Below are positions 42,675-51,802 of a DNA stretch of 64,000 nt, one piece after another. The first letter of the stretch is position 1, and each line of letters begins with the position of its first letter. The DNA is taken from the NCBI RefSeq assembly GCF_000717185.1, contig NZ_JNYE01000011.1, positions 1-64,000 on the forward strand, written 5' to 3'. Source of the DNA: Kitasatospora phosalacinea. Lineage in GTDB: Bacteria; Actinomycetota; Actinomycetes; Streptomycetales; Streptomycetaceae. Under the pieces are notes generated by a model, which was not told the origin of the DNA, ran no database searches, and saw only the letters and a program-made list of their open reading frames with translations. A program made the position numbers and the translations under genes.

Positions 42675-44213
42675 GTGACGAACAGCCCCGTTCTTGATTC
42701 CGGCCGGATGGCGGAGTTCCGCGAAGCGCTGCTGAGCGCCTCCTTCACCGCCGACGGACTGCTGGACCTGCTCGGCCCGACCGCGTACGCGGCGCTGGCC
42801 CGGAGCGAGGCCGTTCCCGCGCTGCGGGCGACCCGCGGCGCCTCGCCGCTGGAGACCCTGGTGCGGCTGTTCCTGCTGCAGCGGCCGGTGTCCGCGGCCG
42901 CGGCGGCCGCCGCGCTGCCGGGCGGCGGACTGCTGGACGGCCTGCTGGCCGACGGCTGGCTGGCGGCCGACGGGGACGGGCTGCGCGCCACCGTGGACGT
43001 GCGGCCGTACGCCGACGAGGTGGCCGGGCTGCCCAGCGCCGACGCCTGGGTGGTGTCCGACCTGGGCTGCGCGGTCGGCGGGGCGGGCGGGATCGGCTCG
43101 GGCCGGACGGCCGCCGGGGTCGAGCGGCGCGACCTGGTGCTCGGGGTGGGCGGGGCGTCCACCACGCTGGCCAACCTGACGGTGCGCCGACCGGTGCGCG
43201 AGGTGCTGGACCTGGGCTCCGGCTCCGGCGTGCAGGCCCTGCACGCGGCCCGGCACGCCCAGCGGGTCACCGCCACCGACCTCAACCCGCGCGCCCTGCA
43301 CTTCACCCGGCTGACCGCCGCGCTCTCCGGCTTCGACCAGGTGGAGACCGCCGAGGGCAGCCTGTACGAGCCGGTCGGCGACCGTCGCTTCGACCTGATC
43401 GTCTCCAACCCGCCGTTCGTGATCTCCCCGGCGGGCCGGTTCACCTACCGGGACGGCGGGATGGCCGGCGACGAGCTGTGCCGCAGCGTGGTCCGCGGCG
43501 CGGCCGCCCACCTGGCCCCCGGCGGCTACTGCCAGCTGCTGGCGAACTGGCAGCACGTCAAGGGCGAGGACTGGCACGACCGGCTGGCCGGGTGGGTGGC
43601 CGGCACCGGCCTGGACGCCTGGGTGGTGCAGCGCGAGGTGCAGGACGTCGCGCAGTACGCCGAGCTGTGGCTGCGCGACGGCGGCGACCACCGCGGCGAG
43701 GAGTACGCCGCCCGCTACGAGGAGTGGCTGGACGGCTTCGAGGCGGCGGGCGTCGAGGGCATCGGCTTCGGCTGGATCACCCTGCGGGCCTCCGGCGCGG
43801 CCGAGCCCGTGGTGCGGATCGAGGAGTGGCCGCACCCCGTCGAGCAGCCGCTCGGCCCGCACATCGAGGAGTGGTTCGCCCGGCAGGACTTCCTGCGCGC
43901 CCACGACGACGCCGGGCTGCTCGCCGCCCGCTACCTGCTCGCCGACGAGGTGGTCCAGGAGCAGATCGGCGACCCCGGCTCGGAGGACCCGGAGCACGTG
44001 GTCCTCCGGCACAACCGGGGCATGCGCCGGGCCACCAAGGTCGACACGGTCGGTGCGGGCTTCGTCGGCGTCTGCGACGGCACCCTCGCCGCCGGGGAGA
44101 TCGTCGACGCGATCGCCCAACTGCTCGGCGAGGACGCGGCGCAGCTGCGCGAGCGGGTGCCCGAGTCGCTGCGGCTGCTCACCGAGCAGGGCTTCGTCGA
44201 ACCGGTGCGCTGA
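42675..44213 (+). CDS. Class I SAM-dependent methyltransferase, RlmG/HemK-like
   Basis: A 512-residue protein. Residues 1-165 form an N-terminal winged-helix-like region (LLDLLGPTAYAALARSEAVPAL). The methyltransferase core has VLDLGSGSGVQALHAARHA (motif I), TATDLNPRALHFTR and the substrate-amide motif VSNPPFVISPAG. The NPPF motif implies methylation of an amide or exocyclic amine nitrogen, as in HemK or RlmG. The C-terminal 200 residues are specific to the actinobacterial family, and the target is not known. The GTG at 42675 is the likely start. Confidence 0.85.
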   Translation: MTNSPVLDSGRMAEFREALLSASFTADGLLDLLGPTAYAALARSEAVPALRATRGASPLETLVRLFLLQRPVSAAAAAAALPGGGLLDGLLADGWLAADGDGLRATVDVRPYADEVAGLPSADAWVVSDLGCAVGGAGGIGSGRTAAGVERRDLVLGVGGASTTLANLTVRRPVREVLDLGSGSGVQALHAARHAQRVTATDLNPRALHFTRLTAALSGFDQVETAEGSLYEPVGDRRFDLIVSNPPFVISPAGRFTYRDGGMAGDELCRSVVRGAAAHLAPGGYCQLLANWQHVKGEDWHDRLAGWVAGTGLDAWVVQREVQDVAQYAELWLRDGGDHRGEEYAARYEEWLDGFEAAGVEGIGFGWITLRASGAAEPVVRIEEWPHPVEQPLGPHIEEWFARQDFLRAHDDAGLLAARYLLADEVVQEQIGDPGSEDPEHVVLRHNRGMRRATKVDTVGAGFVGVCDGTLAAGEIVDAIAQLLGEDAAQLRERVPESLRLLTEQGFVEPVR

Positions 44214-44560
44214 TCCCGCCCGCTCCCGCCTACTCCCGTCCGCTCCCGTCCGCTCCCGACCGTCGCACCAGGAGACGCCGGGACGCGCCGGGACGCGCCG
44301 GGACGCGCCGGGACGCGCCGGGACACGCCCGGCCGCGCCCGGCCGCGGTGACGTTGATCACCGTGCGGGGCCGCCGCCGCGCGCGGGCGGTGACCTGCGC
44401 GGCCCGGTCTCGTTGGGCAGGGCGGTCGGCCGCCGTCGGCGGCGTGTTCACCTCGTCGTTCCCCGCGCGTGGCCGGGCGTAATCCGGGTGTCCGCCGTCG
44501 GTTTTCCACCGGGTGCCAGGGTGCTGTCCACAGGCTGTGGAAGCGCGGGGGAGGACCGGG
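44214..44560. repeat. Intergenic region with tandem 10-bp repeats
   Basis: 347 bp without a gene. At 44220-44265 are CCCGTCCGCT-type 10-mers; at 44281-44320 four perfect tandem copies of GGACGCGCCG, then GGACACGCCC and two copies of a GGCCGCGCCC-like 10-mer to about 44347. A CTGTCCACAGG sequence at 44524-44534 resembles a DnaA box but is single. No promoter was recognised. Confidence 0.7.
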
Positions 44561-45115
44561 GTGGAGACGCCGACGACGCTGGTGGGCGGGGCGGTCCTGA
44601 CGGTCTTCGGGAGCGCGCTGCTGCTGTGGTGCGCCGTGGAACTGCGCCTTCGCCACCACCTGCGCCGACGCGGCGTGCCCGCCACCGCGCAGGTGGTGGC
44701 CGATCCGGACCGGGGCGCCGCGATGGACAGCAGCCCGCTGCTGTCCTACCCGGTGGGGGTGCCGGACGCCCGCACCGGCGGCGCCGCGGGCGTCGGCCCC
44801 GGGGCGGCCCGCGGGACCGTCCGCGGGATCGTCCACGAACTGCATCCGGTCGCCGGGGCGGGCGGGCCGGGAGAGTCGGCCGAGCCGTACCGGTCGGTGT
44901 CGGCCCGGCCGCGGGGCGGCACGCCGCTGCGGCGGCCGGCCGGGTTGGCGCCGGGCGCGGCCGTGCAGGTCGCCTACGACCCGCGCCGGCCGGACCGGGT
45001 GGTGCTGGCCGCGCACGAGGACCTGCCCTCGCTGCCCGCTGACCTGTTCTGGGTGCTGCTCGCCACGTCCGCGCTGGCCGGAGGCCTGACGCTGCTGGCC
45101 GTGGCGCTGCGCTGA
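44561..45115 (+). CDS. DUF3592 membrane protein
   Basis: A 184-residue protein with one N-terminal helix (LVGGAVLTVFGSALLLWCAV), an extracellular or cytoplasmic loop with ATAQVVADPD and VQVAYDPRRPDRVVL, and a C-terminal helix (LLATSALAGGLTLLAVAL). The V-A-YDP-P phrase is the DUF3592 signature. The loop carries a Gly/Ala-rich insert. The GTG at 44561 follows GGGGGAGGA. No function is known for the family. Confidence 0.78.
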   Translation: METPTTLVGGAVLTVFGSALLLWCAVELRLRHHLRRRGVPATAQVVADPDRGAAMDSSPLLSYPVGVPDARTGGAAGVGPGAARGTVRGIVHELHPVAGAGGPGESAEPYRSVSARPRGGTPLRRPAGLAPGAAVQVAYDPRRPDRVVLAAHEDLPSLPADLFWVLLATSALAGGLTLLAVALR

Positions 45116-45473
45116 GGCGGCCCCGGCCGGGGTCGCGGAGCGCGTCGGCCGGTCGCGGAACGCGCTCCTCCGGTTCTGCGGAGCGGGGGCGTCCGTCGGC
45201 CCCGGGGTCGGGTTCCGGCCGTTCGGCGGCGGCCCGGACGGGACCCGGTGACGGGCGTGGTGCCGGGGAAAGACATGCCCCGGGGCCTGCCATCGGGTTA
45301 CCGTTCGAGTGGCGTCGGTCGGCCTTGCCGGTGAAAAAGCAGGTTCCGTCCGTTTGACAAGGGTGGCCGGGGTACGGTCACACTCCGCTGGTGGGTCCGT
45401 CGCGCTGCGGCAGCCCAGGAGCTGCTGCGGCAGCCCAGGAGCTTTGGTAAACGACCGGGAGAGAAGAGCGAAG
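45116..45473 (+). promoter_or_regulatory. topA promoter region with a 20-bp tandem duplication
   Basis: 358-bp intergenic region. A TTGACA -35 lies at 45354-45359, with TACGGT at 45373-45378 or a slightly later hexamer as a possible -10. Downstream, a 20-base unit beginning GCTGCGGCAG is perfectly duplicated at 45404-45423 and 45424-45443, inside the expected 5' leader of topA. The rest (45116-45340) shows no gene. Confidence 0.6.
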
Positions 45474-48374
45474 GTGTCCCCGAGCAGCGAGACCGCGCAC
45501 GGCAAGCGACTCGTCATCGTCGAGTCGCCGGCCAAGGCCAAGACGATCAAGGGCTACCTCGGGCCCGGCTACATCGTCGAGGCCAGTGTCGGTCACATCC
45601 GCGACCTGCCCGGCACGGCCGCCGAGGTCCCGGACGAGTACACCGGCGAGGTGCGCCGCCTCGGCGTCGACGTGGACCACGACTTCGCTCCGATCTACGT
45701 GGTGAACCCGGACAAGAAGTCCCAGGTCACCAAGTTGAAGTCGCTGCTGAAGGAGTCCGACGAGCTCTTCCTCGCCACCGATGAGGACCGCGAGGGCGAG
45801 GCCATCGCGTGGCACCTGCAGGAAGTGCTCAAGCCCAAGGTGCCGGTGCACCGGATGGTCTTCCACGAGATCACCAAGGACGCGATCCAGGAGGCCGTGC
45901 GCAACCCGCGGCACCTGAACAAGCGCCTGGTCGACGCGCAGGAGACCCGCCGCATCCTGGACCGCCTCTACGGCTACGAGGTCTCCCCGGTGCTGTGGAA
46001 GAAGGTCATGCCGAAGCTCTCGGCGGGCCGCGTCCAGTCGGTGGCCACCCGCCTGGTGGTCGAGCGCGAGCGCGAGCGGATCGCCTTCACCTCGGCCTCG
46101 TACTGGGACCTGGTCGGCACCTTCGGCACCTTCGGCACCGGCCGCACCTCCGCCGACGCGGCGAACCCGGAGTCCTTCGGGGCCCGCCTGGTCTCGGTCG
46201 ACGGCAAGCGGGTCGCCACCGGCCGCGACTTCGGCCCGGACGGCCGCCTGAAGAGCGCCGCGACCACCCTGCACCTGGACGAGCAGGCCGCCCGCGCGCT
46301 GGCCGCCGGGCTGCAGCAGACCTCGTTCAGCGTCCGCAGCGTCGAGTCCAAGCCGTACCGCCGCTCCCCGTACGCGCCGTTCCGCACCACCACGCTGCAG
46401 CAGGAGGCCAGCCGCAAGCTGGGCTTCGGCGCGAAGCGGACCATGCAGGTGGCGCAGAAGCTGTACGAGAACGGCTTCATCACCTACATGCGCACCGACT
46501 CGACCACGCTGTCGGAGACCGCGGTCACCGCGGCCCGCGTCCAGGTCACCCAGCTGTACGGGGCCGACTACCTGCCGTCCGCGCCGCGCACCTACGCCTC
46601 CAAGGTGAAGAACGCGCAGGAGGCGCACGAGGCGATCCGCCCGTCCGGGGACCGCTTCCGCACGCCCGCCGAGACCGGGCTGGGCGGCGACGACTTCCGG
46701 CTGTACGAGCTGATCTGGATGCGCACCGTCGCCTCCCAGATGAAGGACGCGGTCGGCCAGTCGGTGACCGTCAAGGTCGGCGGCCGGTCCGCCGACGGGC
46801 GGGACGCCGAGTTCTCCGCCTCCGGCAAGATCATCACCTTCCACGGCTTCCTGAAGGCCTACGTCGAGGGCGCGGACGACCCGAACGCCGAGCTGGACGA
46901 CCGCGAGCGCCGCCTGCCGCAGGTCGCCGAGGGCGACCCGCTGGCCGCCGAGAAGCTCACCCCCGAGGGCCACGCCACCAAGCCGCCGGCCCGCTACACC
47001 GAGGCCTCGCTGGTCAAGGAGCTGGAGGACCGGGAGATCGGCCGCCCGTCCACCTACGCCTCGATCATCGACACGATCATCAACCGCAAGTACGTGTTCA
47101 AGAAGGGCACCGCCCTGGTGCCGTCCTTCTTGTCCTTCGCGGTGGTCAACCTGCTGGAGAAGCACTTCGGCCGCCTGGTCGACTACGACTTCACCGCGAA
47201 GATGGAGGACGACCTCGACCGGATCGCGGCCGGCCAGGCCGAGTCCGTGCCGTGGCTCAAGCGCTTCTACTTCGGCGTGGGCGAGGCCGGTGCGGCGGTC
47301 GGCGGCGCGGTCGGCGGCGCCGCCGACGCGGGCAACGGCGACGGCGACCACCTCGGCGGCCTCAAGGAGCTCGTCACCGACCTCGGCGCGATCGACGCCC
47401 GGGAGATCAGCTCCTTCCCGATCGGCGACGGCATCGTGCTCCGGGTCGGCCGCTTCGGCCCGTACGTGGAGCGCCCGGCCGCCGTCGAGGGCGAGCCCGG
47501 CCAGCGCGCCGACGTCCCCGAGGACCTGCCGCCGGACGAGCTGACCGTCGGGCTCGCCGAGGAGCTGTTCGCCAAGCCCAGCGGCGAGCGCGAGCTCGGC
47601 ACCGACCCGGTCAGCGGCAACCCGCTGGTCGCCAAGGCCGGCCGGTACGGCCCGTACGTCACCGAGGTGCTGCCCGAGGGCACGCCGAAGACCGGCAAGA
47701 ACGCCGTCAAGCCGCGCACCGCGTCGCTGTTCAAGTCGATGGACCTGGACACCGTCACGCTGGAGGACGCGCTGAAGCTGCTGTCGCTGCCGCGGGTCGT
47801 CGGCGCCGACGCCGAGGGCAACGAGATCACCGCGCAGAACGGCCGCTACGGCCCGTACCTCAAGCGCGGCACCGACTCGCGCTCGCTCACCAGCGAGGAC
47901 CAGCTGCTGTCCATCACCCTGGACGAGGCGCTGGCCATCTACGCCCAGCCCAAGGCGCGCGGGCGGGCCGCCGCCGCGCCGCCGCTCAAGGAGCTCGGCA
48001 ACGACCCGGTCAGCGAGCGGCCCGTGGTGGTCAAGGACGGCCGGTTCGGCCCGTACGTCACCGACGGGGAGACCAACGCGACGCTCCGCAAGGACGACGA
48101 GGTCGAGACCATCACCCCCGAGCGGGCCTACGAGCTGCTCGCCGAGAAGCGCGCCCGCGGGCCGGTGAAGAAGACCGCCAAGAAGGCCCCGGCGAAGAAG
48201 GCCGCGGCCACCAAGACGGCGGCCAAGAAGACCACCACGGCCAAGAAGGCCGCCGCGAAGAAGACCACGGCGGTCAAGAAGACGGCCACCGAGACGGCGG
48301 CGAAGAAGACCACCGCCAAGGCCGCGGCGGCCCCGGAGACCGGCGCCGCGGGCGGCGGTTCCGAGGAGAGTTGA
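45474..48374 (+). CDS. topA: DNA topoisomerase I
   Basis: Type IA topoisomerase that relaxes negative supercoils. The 966-residue protein starts at GTG 45474 (SPSSETAHGKRLVIVESPAK). It has the Toprim acidic residues (VIVESPAKAKT and FLATDEDREGEAIAWHL), the catalytic Tyr338 in GFITYMRTDSTTLS, and HEAIRPS. The C-terminal part has repeated GRYGPYV/GRFGPYV modules typical of actinobacterial TopA, ending in a 75-residue Lys/Ala tail (KKTAKKAPAKKAAATKTAAK), which in Streptomyces gives high processivity. Transcription in the genus responds to supercoiling, so the leader duplication upstream is notable. Confidence 0.97.
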   Translation: MSPSSETAHGKRLVIVESPAKAKTIKGYLGPGYIVEASVGHIRDLPGTAAEVPDEYTGEVRRLGVDVDHDFAPIYVVNPDKKSQVTKLKSLLKESDELFLATDEDREGEAIAWHLQEVLKPKVPVHRMVFHEITKDAIQEAVRNPRHLNKRLVDAQETRRILDRLYGYEVSPVLWKKVMPKLSAGRVQSVATRLVVERERERIAFTSASYWDLVGTFGTFGTGRTSADAANPESFGARLVSVDGKRVATGRDFGPDGRLKSAATTLHLDEQAARALAAGLQQTSFSVRSVESKPYRRSPYAPFRTTTLQQEASRKLGFGAKRTMQVAQKLYENGFITYMRTDSTTLSETAVTAARVQVTQLYGADYLPSAPRTYASKVKNAQEAHEAIRPSGDRFRTPAETGLGGDDFRLYELIWMRTVASQMKDAVGQSVTVKVGGRSADGRDAEFSASGKIITFHGFLKAYVEGADDPNAELDDRERRLPQVAEGDPLAAEKLTPEGHATKPPARYTEASLVKELEDREIGRPSTYASIIDTIINRKYVFKKGTALVPSFLSFAVVNLLEKHFGRLVDYDFTAKMEDDLDRIAAGQAESVPWLKRFYFGVGEAGAAVGGAVGGAADAGNGDGDHLGGLKELVTDLGAIDAREISSFPIGDGIVLRVGRFGPYVERPAAVEGEPGQRADVPEDLPPDELTVGLAEELFAKPSGERELGTDPVSGNPLVAKAGRYGPYVTEVLPEGTPKTGKNAVKPRTASLFKSMDLDTVTLEDALKLLSLPRVVGADAEGNEITAQNGRYGPYLKRGTDSRSLTSEDQLLSITLDEALAIYAQPKARGRAAAAPPLKELGNDPVSERPVVVKDGRFGPYVTDGETNATLRKDDEVETITPERAYELLAEKRARGPVKKTAKKAPAKKAAATKTAAKKTTTAKKAAAKKTTAVKKTATETAAKKTTAKAAAAPETGAAGGGSEES

Positions 48375-48386
48375 CGGACACTCCGT

Positions 48387-48418
48387 AACGGGCCTGTTCG
48401 AATCCGGGCAGGCCCGTT
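48387..48418 (+). terminator. Hairpin terminator after topA
   Basis: Perfect 10-base arms (48387-48396 and 48409-48418) around a 12-base loop, 12 bp after the topA stop. Confidence 0.7.
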
Positions 48419-48452
48419 AAGGGAGGGCACCCGCACTCGCTACGCTGACCGT

Positions 48453-51400
48453 ATGACGAGCGAGGAGCTGCCCCCCACCGCACGCACCGCCGCCCCCGGC
48501 CTCCCCGGGGCCGCCCCCGCCGGGACGCCCGGCGAGCGGGCCCGTGCGCTGCTGAGGCTGCGGCCCTACCGGAAACTCTGGACCACCCAGCTGCTCGGCG
48601 GGACGGCCGACCGGCTGACCGTCCTGGTGCTGGTGCCGCTCACCGTGGTGGCCGCCGCGCTCGGCGGCCAGTTCGGGCACGGCTACCGGGCGCTCGCGCT
48701 CGCCGTCGCCGCGCTGTTCGCGGCCCGGCTGTTCGCCACCGGGCTGCTCGGCGCGGTCCTGCTCGGCCCCGTCCACGCGCTGGTCGGCGGCAAGCTCGAC
48801 CGCCGCTGGAGCCTGCTCGGCGCCGACCTGTTCCGCGCCCTGCTGATCGGCCTGGCCCCCTGGTGGGCCGTCTGGTCGCCCGGCTCGGCCACCTGGCTGC
48901 TGCTCGGCACCGCCTTCCTGGCCGGCGCCGCCGAACGGGTCTGGACCATCGGCAAGGCCGCTGCCGTCCCCGGCCTGCTGGCCGTCCCCGAACAGCCCGG
49001 GCCGCCGTCCGCCGCCGCGCTGGACGCCGTCCGCACCCTCGACGCCCGCACCGGCTGGGCCGCGCTGCCGCTGGCCGCCGCGGGGCTGGTCGGCCTCACC
49101 CTGCTCAACAACGTGCTCGCCGCGCTCGGCCTGGACTGGCTGCGCACGCACCAGCTCACCGTCGCCGGGCTCGGCGCCGCCGCGCTGTTCGCCACCAACG
49201 CCGCGCTGCTGTACCTCCAGGAGCTGCCCGCCGGGGCGAGCGCCGCACCGCGCTCCCCGCTGCAGGGCCTGCGCGCGCCCACCGACGCCACGCCCGGTCC
49301 GTCCCTGAAGAAGGGCCGCACCGGCTCCGCCCCGTACTTCACCTTCTCGATCGCCGCCGCGTACGCCTCGATGGCCGGGGTCGCCGCGCTCGGCCTGCTC
49401 ACCGCGGGCGAGCACCTGGCCGGGCCGATCGGCTACGGCCTGCTGGTGCTGGCCGCCGCGGGCGCCCCCGCGATCGGCGTCCGGCTCAGCCGGGCCACCC
49501 TGCCCGGCCTGTCCCGCCGCCGACTGCTGGCCCTCGGCCTGGTCACCTCCGGCGTGGCGCTGATCCTGGCCGGGCTCGTCCTCGACTTCGTCCTGGTGCT
49601 GCTGTTCACCGTGCTGGCCGGGCTGGCCGCGGGCGTGGTCATCGCCACCGGGCGCGGCCTGCTCGCCCAGGAGATCGAGGAGATCCGGCTCGGCAAGGTC
49701 ACCGAGCACCTGTACGCCGTCCTGCGGACCGTCGTCGGCGCCGCCCTGGTCGGCATGCCGCTGCTGGCCGCCGCGTACGGGCAGGTCTCCCTCGGCGAGG
49801 TCGGCCGCGGCCACTTCACCTTCATCCACGACGGCGCCGCGCTCGCCGTCTCCACCGCCGGGCTGCTGACCCTGGTGCTGGCCGCCGTCGTGCTGCTCAA
49901 GACCGACGACCAGCGCGGCGTCGTCCCGTTCGGCCGCGAGCTGGCCCAGGCCGTCCGCGGCCGGGCCGAGGTCGCCCCGCACCGGGCCGCCGGCCAGGGC
50001 TACTTCATCGCCCTGGAGGGCGGCGACGGCGCCGGCAAGTCCACCCAGGCGCAGGCGCTGGCCGAGTGGATCCGCGCCAAGGGCCACGAGGTCGTCCTCA
50101 CCCGCGAACCCGGCGGCTCCCCGATCGGGCAGCGGCTGCGCGCCCTCGTCCTGGACGTCGGCAACACCGGGCTCTCGCACCGGGCCGAGGCGCTGATCTA
50201 CGCCGCCGACCGGGCCGAGCACGTCGAGAACGTCATCCGCCCCGCCCTGGAGCGCGGCGCGGTCGTCATCACCGACCGGTACATGGACTCCTCCATCGCC
50301 TACCAGGGCGCCGGGCGCGACCTCGCCGCCACCGAGGTCGCCCGGATCTCCCGCTGGGCCACCGGCGGGCTCGTCCCCGACCTGACGGTCGTCCTGGACG
50401 TCGACCCGACCGCCGCCCGCGACCGCTTCACCGAGGCGCTCGACCGGCTGGAGTCCGAGCCCACCGAGTTCCACCAGCGGGTCCGCTCCGGGTTCCTGGC
50501 GCTCGCCGCCGCCGACCCGGCCCGCTACCTGGTCGTCGACGGCACCCAGGCCCCCGCCGTCGTCACCACCGCGATCCGGCACCGGCTCGACCGCGAACTG
50601 CCGCTCTCCAGCCAGGAGAAGGTCGCCAAGGCCGAGCAGGAGCGCAAGGCCCGCGAGGAGGCCGCCCGGCGCGCCGCCGAGGCCGAGGCCGCCCGCAAGG
50701 CCGCCGAGGAGGCCGAGCGCAAGCGCCTCGAACTGCTGGAGCAGCTGCGCGCCGAGCAGGCCGAGAAGGACCGGCTCGCCGCCGAGGAAGCCGCCCGCGC
50801 CGAGGCCGAGGCCGCCCGCAAGGCCGCCGAGACCGCCCGGCTCGCCGCCGAGGCGGAGGCCGCGCGCCGCGCCGAGGAGGACGCGAAGCGGCGCGCCGAG
50901 GAGGCCGCCCGGGCCGAGGCGGCGGCGGAGGCGGCCCGCAAGGCCGCGGCCGAGGAGGCCGCCCGGGTCGAGTTCGCCCGCCAGCGCGAGCTGCAGCGGG
51001 AGGAGCAGCGGCGGCGCGCCGAGGAGGCGCTGCAGCGGGCGGAGGCCGCGCGGCGGGCCGCGGAGGCGGGGGCGGCCGCGGCGCTCGCGGCGGAGGCTCC
51101 GGCTCCGGCTCCGGCGCGGGCCGACGAGACCGCGGTGCTGCCGAAGGTCGAAGCGGAGGGCGGGGACGCGGACACCACCCGGGAACTGCCCAAGCCCGCG
51201 CCGGTCGCTCCGGGGACCTCTCCGGCGGCCGCTCCGGGGGTTGCTCCGGGGGTCGACGAGACCGCGGTGCTGCCGGTGGTCGCGGACGAGGACCGGGCCG
51301 GGGACGTCGAGGAGACGGCCGTGCTGCCCAAGGCGGACGACCCGACCGCGCGGGTGCCCAAGGGCCTGTTCCGGGACGAGCCCGACTCCACGCAGACCCG

Positions 51401-51575
51401 CGAGCTGCGGCCCCGGCCGGAGTGGGCCGAGGAGACGCCGCTCGACGACCTGCCCAGCCTGACCGACAGCCTGCTCGGCTCCCGCGAGGAGTGGGCCCGC
51501 TGGGAGACGGACGAGCCCGAGGACGGGACGGACGAGCAGCCGAAGAAGGGTGGCTGGCGCCGCCGCAAGGACTAG
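48453..51575 (+). CDS. tmk: MFS-like membrane domain fused to thymidylate kinase and a coiled coil
   Basis: A 1040-residue three-part protein. Residues 1-500 are a transporter-like membrane domain with about ten helices (YRKLWTTQLLGGTADRLTVL, LVGGKLDRRWSLLGADLFRA). Residues about 518-730 are dTMP kinase: FIALEGGDGAGKSTQAQALA (P-loop), TREPGGSPIG (DR-E/lid motif region), ITDRYMDSSIAYQGAGRDL. It would phosphorylate dTMP for DNA synthesis. Residues 730-890 are a long Ala/Glu/Arg helix (EARRAAEAEAARKAAEEAER pattern), then an acidic tail with three DETAVLP-like repeats. This fusion is characteristic of Streptomycetaceae (SCO3542-like). The transport role, if any, is unknown. Confidence 0.93.
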   Translation: MTSEELPPTARTAAPGLPGAAPAGTPGERARALLRLRPYRKLWTTQLLGGTADRLTVLVLVPLTVVAAALGGQFGHGYRALALAVAALFAARLFATGLLGAVLLGPVHALVGGKLDRRWSLLGADLFRALLIGLAPWWAVWSPGSATWLLLGTAFLAGAAERVWTIGKAAAVPGLLAVPEQPGPPSAAALDAVRTLDARTGWAALPLAAAGLVGLTLLNNVLAALGLDWLRTHQLTVAGLGAAALFATNAALLYLQELPAGASAAPRSPLQGLRAPTDATPGPSLKKGRTGSAPYFTFSIAAAYASMAGVAALGLLTAGEHLAGPIGYGLLVLAAAGAPAIGVRLSRATLPGLSRRRLLALGLVTSGVALILAGLVLDFVLVLLFTVLAGLAAGVVIATGRGLLAQEIEEIRLGKVTEHLYAVLRTVVGAALVGMPLLAAAYGQVSLGEVGRGHFTFIHDGAALAVSTAGLLTLVLAAVVLLKTDDQRGVVPFGRELAQAVRGRAEVAPHRAAGQGYFIALEGGDGAGKSTQAQALAEWIRAKGHEVVLTREPGGSPIGQRLRALVLDVGNTGLSHRAEALIYAADRAEHVENVIRPALERGAVVITDRYMDSSIAYQGAGRDLAATEVARISRWATGGLVPDLTVVLDVDPTAARDRFTEALDRLESEPTEFHQRVRSGFLALAAADPARYLVVDGTQAPAVVTTAIRHRLDRELPLSSQEKVAKAEQERKAREEAARRAAEAEAARKAAEEAERKRLELLEQLRAEQAEKDRLAAEEAARAEAEAARKAAETARLAAEAEAARRAEEDAKRRAEEAARAEAAAEAARKAAAEEAARVEFARQRELQREEQRRRAEEALQRAEAARRAAEAGAAAALAAEAPAPAPARADETAVLPKVEAEGGDADTTRELPKPAPVAPGTSPAAAPGVAPGVDETAVLPVVADEDRAGDVEETAVLPKADDPTARVPKGLFRDEPDSTQTRELRPRPEWAEETPLDDLPSLTDSLLGSREEWARWETDEPEDGTDEQPKKGGWRRRKD

Positions 51576-51802
51576 GCCCTGCTGCTCGGCCGGGAACGGA
51601 ACGGCGCAGTGGGTGCGGCGAGGTCGCGACGGGACGGCAGGTGTCACTGCCCGCGTCGCGGCCTCGTTGCACGTGCGGCCCCTGCCGGGCCGGGGCTGTC
51701 CCCGGGCGGGGTTAGGCTCGGCGGGCGGGCCAGGGCGGCGGGAGCGGGAGCGGGAGCGGCGGGAACGGCGGTAGCGGTGGCATCGGTGACGAGGAGCGCG
51801 GC

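Noticed and set aside
44281..44347. 10-bp tandem repeats as a plasmid-type iteron origin
   Set aside because: No replication-initiator gene or AT-rich region nearby; GC-rich slippage repeats explain it.
48417..51647. A 1076-codon minus-strand open frame opposite the tmk fusion
   Set aside because: The sequence is Gly/Ala/Arg-rich without any domain; the plus-strand gene has clear thymidylate kinase motifs.
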